The translations under genes were made by a program, and so were the position numbers. The notes below the pieces were generated by a model. The model did no database searches. It was given only the letters and a program-made list of their open reading frames with translations, and had not been told where the DNA came from. This document shows positions 1 to 5,338 of a DNA stretch of 5,338 nucleotides, piece by piece. The DNA comes from CAMPJM01 sp964440915 (lineage in GTDB: Bacteria; Bacteroidota; Bacteroidia; Cytophagales; Cyclobacteriaceae). The DNA lies in the NCBI GenBank assembly GCA_964440915.1, contig CAYTTV010000112.1, positions 1 to 5,338 of the forward strand, written 5' to 3'. Every line of letters starts with the position of its first letter. The stretch's first letter is position 1.

Positions 1-1351
1 GGCGGCAGGATCGAGATGGGGAGATCACCATATGGCAGTACATCCATACAACGATCTTTCGGATCGCCCTCAAATGGCGGTGCTGGAAAATTATTCCTAT
101 GCGGATGCCCCCTCTCCTCAACCAGAGATTACGAGTCCTTATGCGGCCACTTTTAATATCGCCAAGCCGATTGCCTACAAAGTTACTGCTACTAACAACC
201 CGACAAGCTTTACAGTCAACGGACTTCCCGATGGCCTTACCTTTGACGCAGCAACGCAGGAGATTTCCGGGACCCTGCCTGTAGGTACGCATATAGTTGA
301 AATTAGTGCGACCAACGACGATGGCACCGGAAGCATAAGACAAGTTGAACTAAAAGGGGTGCACTTGGCCATTCCTGGAAAAGTTGAGGTAGAGGATTAT
401 GATCAGGGTGGGCAAAATGTTGGTTATTATGATAACACGATTGGTAATGATAATCCTGGTATTTCCTATCGCCATAGTGATGTGGACTACAACTCCATTT
501 TCAATGATGGTAATTATCATCTTACCAATACAGAGGCAGGGGAATGGTTGAAATACACCGTTGATGTTAAGGAGGAAGCCAGTTACCTTGTTACAATGCG
601 GTACAAAACCGTTGCGAGTCCCGTAATCAATATTACTATAAATGATGAAGAATTCTCAGGTGATGTTGCACTTCCATTGAGTTATCCATGGACAGAAATG
701 ACTTTTGAGGTACCTGCACTGACCATAGGTATCCACGAACTTAAATTTAACATTATCAGTGGAGGGTTTGAATTAGACTATTTGGACTTTGCCATGAATA
801 CTGCTCCGGATAATGCACCAGCAGGCGTAACGGCAGAGAGAACAAGCGGCGACTTGATTGAAGTTAAGTGGGATGAAGTAGAAAAGGCGAGCAGTTATAT
901 GGTGAAACGTGCGGAAAGCGAGGCTGGTCCCTTCGAAACTATTGCAGAGGGTATCTTGGGAAACAGCTATCTGGATGAAAACATATCAGCGCTTAAAACT
1001 TACTATTACAAAATCGCTGCGCAAAACTTGGCGGGAGAAGGCCCTGAATCGGAAGTGATAGAATCGCCTGGTTTGCCCTTGAGTGTAGACAACCTAGAAA
1101 AGGAGAAGCATATTGAAATTTATCCGAACCCTTCAAATGGGGAATTTCAAATATCCCTCACATCCCCGCATAAAGGTGAAATAACTGTTATGGTTTACAA
1201 CCCTTTAGGCGTATTGGTATACACCAACAAAGACATTATTGGCAACCGCATTCAGAAATCCTTAGACCTAAGAGGTATACCTAAAGGATTATATCATATT
1301 AATATAGTTGTAGGGAATTTCTCTGAATCAAAAACTATCATTATACAGTAG
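1..1351 (+). CDS. Secreted GH5-family glycoside hydrolase with Ig-like, CBM6, FN3 and T9SS sorting domains (5'-truncated by window edge)
   Basis: The reading frame is open from base 2 and runs off the left edge. The first in-frame ATG, at 32, is internal rather than a start: visible residues 1-35 (AAGSRWG ... DRPQMAVLEN ... YAD) match the end of the GH5 domain of the gene at 1950 in 25 of 35 positions, and base 1 fits the last base of the conserved TGG Trp codon. Of 449 visible residues, about 42-119 look like a putative Ig-like domain (GLPDGLTFDAATQEISGTL, He_PIG style). About 124-265 match carbohydrate-binding module family 6 (VEVEDYD, the GN..P..YR..DVD pattern, GEWLKYTVDV, LDYLDF). About 271-357 are fibronectin type III (VKWDEV, YYYKIAAQN). 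About 370-449 are the type A T9SS sorting domain (YPNPSNG ... KGLYHINIVVGN). The catalytic residues lie outside the window, so GH5 activity is inferred from the paralogue. The product is probably an exported beta-glycanase anchored to the surface or released. An intrinsic terminator follows at once. Confidence 0.9.
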   Translation, partial: AAGSRWGDHHMAVHPYNDLSDRPQMAVLENYSYADAPSPQPEITSPYAATFNIAKPIAYKVTATNNPTSFTVNGLPDGLTFDAATQEISGTLPVGTHIVEISATNDDGTGSIRQVELKGVHLAIPGKVEVEDYDQGGQNVGYYDNTIGNDNPGISYRHSDVDYNSIFNDGNYHLTNTEAGEWLKYTVDVKEEASYLVTMRYKTVASPVINITINDEEFSGDVALPLSYPWTEMTFEVPALTIGIHELKFNIISGGFELDYLDFAMNTAPDNAPAGVTAERTSGDLIEVKWDEVEKASSYMVKRAESEAGPFETIAEGILGNSYLDENISALKTYYYKIAAQNLAGEGPESEVIESPGLPLSVDNLEKEKHIEIYPNPSNGEFQISLTSPHKGEITVMVYNPLGVLVYTNKDIIGNRIQKSLDLRGIPKGLYHINIVVGNFSESKTIIIQ

Positions 1352-1363
1352 CCACTACCATCT

Positions 1364-1428
1364 TACCTGCAAAGCTCAACGTAGAAATATCCTTTTTCCT
1401 TTAAGGTTGAGCTTTGCAGGTGTTTTTT
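1364..1428 (+). terminator. Intrinsic terminator after the first GH5 gene
   Basis: A perfect 16-bp inverted repeat pairs 1365-1380 (ACCTGCAAAGCTCAAC) with 1406-1421, extended by one T-G wobble at 1364/1422. It is followed directly by six Ts at 1423-1428. The loop is long (25 bases, 1381-1405), but the uninterrupted stem and T-run, 13 bases after the stop codon, make a Rho-independent terminator the natural reading. Confidence 0.85.
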
Positions 1429-1487
1429 AAAGGGTTTGTATAAAAATAGCCTCTTATTGAAATGTCTTTTAATGACTTACTTCAGTT

Positions 1488-1521
1488 TTCAGGATGTCAT
1501 TTTACCATTATCTTACTTTCG
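1488..1521 (+). promoter_or_regulatory. Weak candidate Bacteroidota-type promoter
   Basis: TACTTTCG at 1514-1521 matches the Bacteroidota -7 consensus TAnnTTTG at all but one position. A TTC at 1488-1490 could serve as a degenerate -33 TTG, with a 23-base spacer at the long end of the usual range. Its place in the AT-rich spacer, just ahead of the palindrome cluster, is suitable. Such short motifs occur often by chance in AT-rich DNA, so this is only a candidate. Confidence 0.2.
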
Positions 1522-1553
1522 TAATCGATTATATTTTTTAAGGCCTTATTGGT

Positions 1554-1575
1554 TCATTTATCTTGTGATAAATGA
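1554..1575. promoter_or_regulatory. Perfect 9-bp-arm inverted repeat, operator-like
   Basis: TCATTTATC at 1554-1562 is repeated as its exact reverse complement GATAAATGA at 1567-1575 around a TTGT spacer. The 22-base size and symmetry are typical of a binding site for a dimeric regulator. It could equally form an RNA hairpin with a UUGU loop. No T-run follows, so it is not a terminator. Two shorter perfect palindromes lie just upstream: TAATCGATTA (1522-1531) and TAAGGCCTTA (1539-1548). The regulator and the controlled gene are unknown. The gene at 1950 is the nearest complete rightward gene. Confidence 0.4.
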
Positions 1576-1642
1576 TAGCACGCAAATTTTAGCATAATGG
1601 AATTGATTTTTAGGAAGGGATGACAAACAGTCTCCTGCTTCC

Positions 1643-1879
1643 TTGGCAACGTATTGGGTTAGCGATGCCCAGCAAACCGAAATCGATTGCGGATCAAATC
1701 ATACCCTTATACTAAAATGGGATAATCAATCCTTATTGGGGCGCACTATGTGTCCCTGTTCCCAAGTTGAGTTTATCAACCCTGACCAATTGGTTTGGGT
1801 AATTAATCAGATTCGAAAAGCAGATGTGTGCGGACGTCACCACTACTTGTTTTTCGCCGAGATACCTATGTCTATTTGA
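1643..1879 (+). CDS. Small hypothetical protein, doubtful
   Basis: I do not recognise this product. The frame is open from 1607 to the TGA at 1877-1879. It has no early ATG, so a TTG at 1643 would give 78 residues. The purine-rich AGGAAGGG at 1612-1619 is too far from that TTG to be its ribosome binding site and instead abuts an ATG at 1620 in another frame, which encodes only 31 residues and stops at 1715. The predicted protein has four Cys (DCG, CPC, DVCG) and a HH pair, but no signal peptide, membrane segment or known motif. For the gene: GC over 1621-1860 is about 45% by hand count, like the flanking coding DNA and unlike the spacer, and a terminator-like hairpin starts two bases after the stop. 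Against it: the rare start, poor start context and no family match. It could be a gene relic or the body of a non-coding transcript. Confidence 0.25.
   Translation: MATYWVSDAQQTEIDCGSNHTLILKWDNQSLLGRTMCPCSQVEFINPDQLVWVINQIRKADVCGRHHYLFFAEIPMSI
1767..1797 (+). promoter_or_regulatory. Weak candidate promoter for the second GH5 gene
   Basis: TTG at 1767-1769, a 20-base spacer and TTGGTTTG at 1790-1797 resemble the Bacteroidota -33 TTG / -7 TAnnTTTG pair, but T replaces the important A in the -7 box. If real, transcription would start near 1804 and the message for the gene at 1950 would carry a leader of about 145 bases that includes the 1881-1928 hairpin. The site lies inside the doubtful small open frame. 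Confidence 0.15.
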
Positions 1880-1880
1880 C

Positions 1881-1928
1881 TGCATCAATTTAACCGAGCC
1901 AAGATCGGTTTAAAATGATGCGATTTTT
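1881..1928 (+). terminator. Terminator-like hairpin directly upstream of the second GH5 gene
   Basis: GCATCAATTTAACCGA at 1882-1897 pairs with TCGGTTTAAAATGATGC at 1905-1921 around a 7-base GCCAAGA loop. The stem has 15 base pairs, one A/A mismatch and one bulged T, plus a possible T-G wobble at 1881/1922. Five Ts follow at 1924-1928. It begins two bases after the TGA at 1879 and ends 21 bases before the ATG at 1950. That leaves no room for a promoter between hairpin and gene. It is therefore either the terminator of a small upstream transcript or a regulatory leader element through which the message for the next gene must pass. Confidence 0.6.
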
Positions 1929-1949
1929 AAACAATCAAACATTTTACCT

Positions 1950-4900
1950 ATGAGAAAAATTTTATTTTTATTGTCATTTTTAGTGTGCCTTGGTATGAAG
2001 ACCCAAGCACAACAGGCTCCCGCAACACATACATGGAATTTTGATCACCCAGTGGTGGGCAATTCCGTAGAAGGTTGGGATATTATTAATTATGCTAACC
2101 CGAATACCTCCAATGGGATATTAAATCTCACTGCTTCTACTAGTATGGGATATCCTGATCTACAGTACGTTATTCCATCGGGTGTCACCTTAGACCCAGC
2201 AGTGTCTAAACAGATCGTCATAAAACTAAAAAATGGGACCCAAAGCCGGAGAGCCCGTTTTTATTGGGTAAAAGATGGCCAGGGAATTCGTTACGATTTT
2301 TTAGTTTCCATTCAAGACAATGACTTTAATGAATATGTAATTGATCTGAGTCATGATACTCGCTGGAGTGGCAATATCCAGTCTATCCGATTTGAAATAC
2401 CCATGCCTGTTCCTGCCAATTCGAATGGCGCAATAGTAAGTGTAGATTATATTAAAATTTTAGAAGCTCCTGCCAATCCGGCACCCATGCCATCTTTTAC
2501 ACCAGCACCTTTTGGTGTCAACCTAGCAGGTGCGGAGTTTTCGGGAACAGACTATCAATATCCTCACTCAGCGGAACTCGATTACTTTAAGGAGAAAGGG
2601 CTGACACTCATGCGTGTACCATTTAAATGGGAGAGGCTCCAACCGCAATTGAATGGCCCATTTGCTGAAAGGGATATTAATGAACTGAGAAACCTAGTTT
2701 GGGAGGCCAGGAAAAGGGGCATGTGGATATTGCTAGACATGCATAATTATGTAAGGAGAACAGATGGTGGTGTTCAAAGAATTATTGGAGACCCCGCCTT
2801 AACAATAGCACATGTAGGAAATGCCTGGCGCATGATTGCCGATGAATTTAAGGGTTTTGACAATATTTATGCTTATGGCCTCATGAACGAGCCTCATGGC
2901 ATGCGTCAAGACACACCTTGGTTTGATATTGCCCAGGGAATGATCGACTCTATCCGAACAACAGATACTCAAACTGCCATTATGGTAGGAGGGCCAAGTT
3001 ATAGCTCTTCAAAGGAGTGGCCCCGTGTAAGTGATAATTTGAGGCTGTTGGAGGACCCTTCCGACAATCTAATTTATGAAGCTCACGTATATTTTGACGA
3101 TACCTCAGAAGGCATATACAATGAAAGCTACGATAATGAAGACGCTACTCCTTCAACGGGGGTAGATCGGTTAGCCCCCTTCGTCAATTGGCTGAACCAG
3201 CACGGAGTTAGAGGATTTGTGGGAGAATATGGCATACCTGATGATGATCCAAGATGGAATGTGGTATTAGAAAACGCCCTTCAATATTTGAAGGAAAACG
3301 GTGTAAATGGAACTTATTGGGCTGCAGGCTCGCGATGGGGCACAAATAAATTGTCTGTACATCCCAACAATGATGGTACTGACAGACCACAAATGGCAGT
3401 ATTAGAGAATTTTCTATATGCAGACACTGTTTCAATCACCCCGCCTGTTCCATCAGGCCCTGGAGAATTGAGTTATTGGAATTTTGACGAAACCAGTGGC
3501 ACTACAGCAGCAGATTCATGGGGAAGCAATACCATCAACTTGAGTTCGGGCGCAAGCTTCGTAAGCGGCAAGAAAAATAATGGCCTAAAATTAAACGGTA
3601 CCGCAAATGGCTATGCCACACTTCCTAATGGGGTGGTGAGCACATTAGATGATTTCACGATCACTTCTTGGGTGAAGCTTGATGCTACTTCCAAAGGCAA
3701 CCGCTTATTCGATTTTGGTTCTAATACGGGATCGAATATGGTTTTAATTCCTGGCACCGGAGGGGATGTGGGCAATGTCCGATATGCGATAAGGACTACT
3801 TCCTACGAACCATCTCAAACGATCGGAAGTGCTATTGAGCTAGACATAAATGAGTGGTATCATATTGCCGTAACGCAATCAGGAAACGTAGGCATTTTGT
3901 ATATAGATGGAGTTGAGGTGGGGCGAAATGAAAGCTTGACTAAGCGCCCTTCTGATTTGGGAAATACGACCCAAAACTGGCTGGGTAAATCTCAATGGAC
4001 AGTAGATCCGCATCTTAACGGAACCATTGATGATTTCAAGATATTTAGCCGAGCATTGAATGCTGCTGAAATAGCCAATGAGTTTGAAGGGGAAACATCC
4101 ACACCTCCTTCAGGCACTGAAGAATTCAGTTATTGGGATTTCAATGAAACCAGCGGGACCAGTGCAGCTGATTTGTGGGGAAGCTATACTGCAACGCTTG
4201 CACCCGGGGCCAGCTTTGTGGTTGGGAAAAACGGAAACGGTCTTGACTTGGACGGCTCTACTAATGGGTATGCGAGTTTGCCTGCAGGAATCGTTAGTAC
4301 ATTGGATGAAATTACCGTTGCAGGCTGGGTAAAACTCGATGGATATACAAACTGGGCACGTTTGTTTGATTTCGGTTCAGGAACTTCTTCTTATATGTAT
4401 TTGACGCCCAGAAATGGCACTACTGGAACAGTACGCTTTTCAATAAGAGGAAATTCTACCACACAGGAACTCATTAACAGTTCGGCTATTCTTAGCCCTG
4501 GTCAGTGGCATCACCTTGCGGTGACCTTATCCGGCAACGAAGGCATTTTGTATGTGAATGCTACAGAAGTAGGGCGAAATAATAGCATGACTTTCAAACC
4601 TTCTGATCTGGGTTATACCAGTCAAAACTGGTTTGGAAAGTCGCAATTTGCGGCAGACCCCAATCTGAATGCTGTTATAGATGACATGGCGATCTTCAGT
4701 AGAGCTTTGGATAATATTGAAATCGCTGATCTCATGAATGGTTCATATACCTCACAAGCACAGGCGGTAAGTCAGAAGACCAACTTTCTGAAATCTCCTG
4801 CTACCTTACAAAGTGTAGTCATTTTTCCAAACCCTTCAAATGGCAATTTCAAGTTAGATATCAATGCACCAGAAGATGGTGAAATTACAATTTCATTGTA

Positions 4901-5054
4901 TAACAGTTCGGGAGCATTGATCAGAAGCTATAAGGATGTAAAAAATGGCTTCTACCAAAAAGAAATGAATGTTGAGGATTTACGGTCTTCTATATATTAC
5001 ATTAAAGTAAATGTTGGAAATTTCTTCCACTCACAAACATTTATTATAGAATAG
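1950..5054 (+). CDS. Secreted GH5-family beta-glycanase (endoglucanase-like) with two LamG-like modules and T9SS sorting domain
   Basis: A complete 1034-residue retaining glycoside hydrolase. Residues 1-20 are a Sec signal peptide (MRKILFLLSFLVCLG, cleavage near TQA/QQ; Cys13 lacks a lipobox). Residues 27-172 look like a beta-sandwich, CBM-like domain (WNFD, EGWDI, VDYIKIL), followed by a Pro-rich linker. Residues 187-492 are GH5, starting FGVNLAGAEF. The family's conserved residues are all present: R222 (LMRVPF), H265 (DMHNY), N313 and acid/base E314 (LMNEPHG), H379 and Y381 (EAHVYF), nucleophile E426 (GEYGIP) and W457 (YWAAG). Beta-1,4-glucan or a related glycan is the likely substrate, but subfamily and specificity cannot be fixed by eye. 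Two LamG-like modules (505-715, 724-931) may bind glycan. Residues 956-1034 are the T9SS sorting domain (FPNPSNG). The ATG is chosen because it starts the signal peptide. It has no clear Shine-Dalgarno, common in this phylum. The gene has its own terminator downstream and is a tandem paralogue of the gene ending at 1351. Confidence 0.93.
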   Translation: MRKILFLLSFLVCLGMKTQAQQAPATHTWNFDHPVVGNSVEGWDIINYANPNTSNGILNLTASTSMGYPDLQYVIPSGVTLDPAVSKQIVIKLKNGTQSRRARFYWVKDGQGIRYDFLVSIQDNDFNEYVIDLSHDTRWSGNIQSIRFEIPMPVPANSNGAIVSVDYIKILEAPANPAPMPSFTPAPFGVNLAGAEFSGTDYQYPHSAELDYFKEKGLTLMRVPFKWERLQPQLNGPFAERDINELRNLVWEARKRGMWILLDMHNYVRRTDGGVQRIIGDPALTIAHVGNAWRMIADEFKGFDNIYAYGLMNEPHGMRQDTPWFDIAQGMIDSIRTTDTQTAIMVGGPSYSSSKEWPRVSDNLRLLEDPSDNLIYEAHVYFDDTSEGIYNESYDNEDATPSTGVDRLAPFVNWLNQHGVRGFVGEYGIPDDDPRWNVVLENALQYLKENGVNGTYWAAGSRWGTNKLSVHPNNDGTDRPQMAVLENFLYADTVSITPPVPSGPGELSYWNFDETSGTTAADSWGSNTINLSSGASFVSGKKNNGLKLNGTANGYATLPNGVVSTLDDFTITSWVKLDATSKGNRLFDFGSNTGSNMVLIPGTGGDVGNVRYAIRTTSYEPSQTIGSAIELDINEWYHIAVTQSGNVGILYIDGVEVGRNESLTKRPSDLGNTTQNWLGKSQWTVDPHLNGTIDDFKIFSRALNAAEIANEFEGETSTPPSGTEEFSYWDFNETSGTSAADLWGSYTATLAPGASFVVGKNGNGLDLDGSTNGYASLPAGIVSTLDEITVAGWVKLDGYTNWARLFDFGSGTSSYMYLTPRNGTTGTVRFSIRGNSTTQELINSSAILSPGQWHHLAVTLSGNEGILYVNATEVGRNNSMTFKPSDLGYTSQNWFGKSQFAADPNLNAVIDDMAIFSRALDNIEIADLMNGSYTSQAQAVSQKTNFLKSPATLQSVVIFPNPSNGNFKLDINAPEDGEITISLYNSSGALIRSYKDVKNGFYQKEMNVEDLRSSIYYIKVNVGNFFHSQTFIIE
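3462..4742 (+). repeat. Tandem duplication of a LamG-like module within the GH5 gene
   Basis: Two consecutive copies of about 210 residues each (3462-4094 and 4119-4742), the SYW motifs lying 657 bases apart (3471 and 4128). By eye more than half of the residues are identical. Shared blocks include ETSGT.AAD.WGS, GASFV.GK, STLD, WVKLD, RLFDFGS, GILY, EVGRN, PSDLG, QNW.GKSQ and DD..IFSRAL. Some exact DNA stretches survive, for example AGGCATTTTGTAT at 3890-3902 and 4541-4553. The short linkers in front (PPVPSGPG and TPPSGTEE) are also alike, so linker plus module were probably copied together. The fold matches the LamG-like jelly-roll family with the C-terminal IDD..IFSRAL signature. Confidence 0.9.
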
Positions 5055-5062
5055 GATTCGTG

Positions 5063-5109
5063 ATAAGTTAAAGGGCATCTATTAGGTGCCTTTTAACTTA
5101 TTAATTTTT
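5063..5109 (+). terminator. Intrinsic terminator after the second GH5 gene
   Basis: The 17-bp stem pairs 5063-5079 (ATAAGTTAAAGGGCATC) with 5085-5101, including two G-T wobbles, around a 5-base TATTA loop. TTAA and five Ts (5105-5109) follow. It lies 8 bases after the stop codon. The AT-rich outer stem is preceded by A-rich sequence, so it might also work for leftward transcription. Confidence 0.85.
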
Positions 5110-5338
5110 CAAGCAGACAAACGTGCCTAAGTCTCCTCTTTACAGTCCTGGTCAAGGAATCAAAATAAAGATCCACTTAACAGTGAACATTAAAAAATTA
5201 TGAGAATCCTTCGAAATCATGTTTGTCCTTTGGGTGTATACCATGCCTTCCAAAAGCAAAAAAATGTATAGAATATTGTGTCTTTCAAATAGATGATGTG
5301 AAAAATTTGCCATTAAATACTCACCTCATAGGATTCTG
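5110..5338. other. AT-rich 3' flank, no convincing gene
   Basis: Nothing firm is visible. AAAATTTG at 5302-5309 with a TTG at 5276-5278 faintly resembles a Bacteroidota promoter for a gene beyond the right edge, but the -7 box has a mismatch and the spacer is 23 bases. An 8-base inverted repeat (AGAATCCT 5203-5210 and AGGATTCT 5330-5337) is within chance expectation. Confidence 0.4.
5152..5313 (-). CDS. Possible 53-residue small protein, doubtful
   Basis: On the minus strand an ATG at 5313-5311 opens a 53-codon frame ending at a TGA (5154-5152). It is preceded by GAGGTGA, a 7-base match to the expected anti-Shine-Dalgarno complement, ending 7 bases before the ATG. The product has two hydrophobic stretches (ILYIFLLLEGMV and FLMFTVKWIFILIP) but no motif that I recognise. 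AT-rich DNA often yields such Phe/Ile/Leu-rich frames by chance. The unusually good ribosome binding site for this phylum is the only reason to list it. Confidence 0.15.
   Translation of the reverse strand: MANFSHHLFERHNILYIFLLLEGMVYTQRTNMISKDSHNFLMFTVKWIFILIP

Larger units (their letters stand above)
1429..1606. other. AT-rich spacer without a gene
   Basis: No coding frame is convincing here. By hand count, 1441-1620 is about 28% GC (51 of 180 bases), far below the flanking genes. It holds a weak promoter-like match and three palindromes, listed separately. It probably contains the control region for whatever is transcribed rightwards from here. Confidence 0.5.

Noticed and set aside
99..372. 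Open frames overlapping the first gene (99-284 on plus, 175-372 on minus)
   Set aside because: They lie within the first GH5 gene, whose own frame encodes recognisable domains. Their Leu/Arg/Ser-rich translations have no motif.
1612..1643. AGGAAG/CTTCCT inverted repeat
   Set aside because: Only 6 bp around a 20-base loop with no associated signal. Within chance expectation.
1620..1715. 31-codon ATG frame directly after AGGAAGGG
   Set aside because: It has a fair ribosome binding site sequence but it abuts the ATG with no spacing. The peptide is short and unrecognised, and it overlaps the longer open frame.
1736..1885. Minus-strand 50-codon frame in the intergenic block (ATG at 1885-1883)
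   Set aside because: It has no recognisable product, its start lies inside the terminator-like hairpin, and stops follow in all continuations.
3208..3435. Minus-strand open frame over the end of the GH5 domain
   Set aside because: It is antisense to conserved GH5 sequence, has no recognisable product and no start context.
4078..4332. Plus-strand open frame at the start of the second LamG-like module
   Set aside because: It overlaps conserved LamG-like coding sequence in another frame and its translation looks random.
1..5338. Mobile element, CRISPR array, tRNA or rRNA
   Set aside because: No transposase or integrase, no regularly spaced short repeats and no RNA gene signature were seen. 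The only long repeat is the LamG module pair inside one gene.

Overview
The window looks like a polysaccharide-degradation locus from a member of the Bacteroidota, probably a free-living flavobacterium or cytophagal relative. Both large genes end in a type IX secretion (T9SS) C-terminal sorting domain of the PNPSNG type, which is restricted to that phylum. The AT-rich spacers and the lack of a clear Shine-Dalgarno sequence before the second large gene also fit. Species cannot be named from the sequence.

Layout: (1) Bases 1-1351 hold the 3' part of a secreted multimodular glycoside hydrolase. Only the last residues of a GH5 catalytic domain are inside the window, followed by an Ig-like module, a CBM6-type carbohydrate-binding module, a fibronectin type III module and the sorting domain. 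A strong intrinsic terminator follows at 1364-1428. (2) Bases 1429-1949 are a spacer. Its first part is very AT-rich and holds a cluster of three palindromes (1522-1575). From about 1620 to 1880 there is a block of clearly higher GC with a small open frame I do not recognise. It is followed at once by a terminator-like hairpin (1881-1928) that ends only 21 bases before the next start codon. (3) Bases 1950-5054 hold a complete 1034-residue secreted GH5 enzyme: signal peptide, N-terminal beta-sandwich-like domain, GH5 domain with all catalytic residues, two tandem LamG-like (concanavalin-fold) modules and a T9SS sorting domain. A terminator lies at 5063-5109. (4) Bases 5110-5338 contain no convincing gene.

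The two large genes are tandem paralogues. The end of the GH5 domain is 25/35 identical between them, but they carry entirely different accessory modules behind it. Together they suggest two surface-displayed or released beta-glycanases that attack related polysaccharides and differ in substrate targeting. Each seems to be its own transcription unit, because terminators separate them. I see no phage, CRISPR, tRNA/rRNA or intact mobile element, and no wholly new system. The least explained parts are the intergenic GC-rich block and the hairpin directly in front of the second gene.
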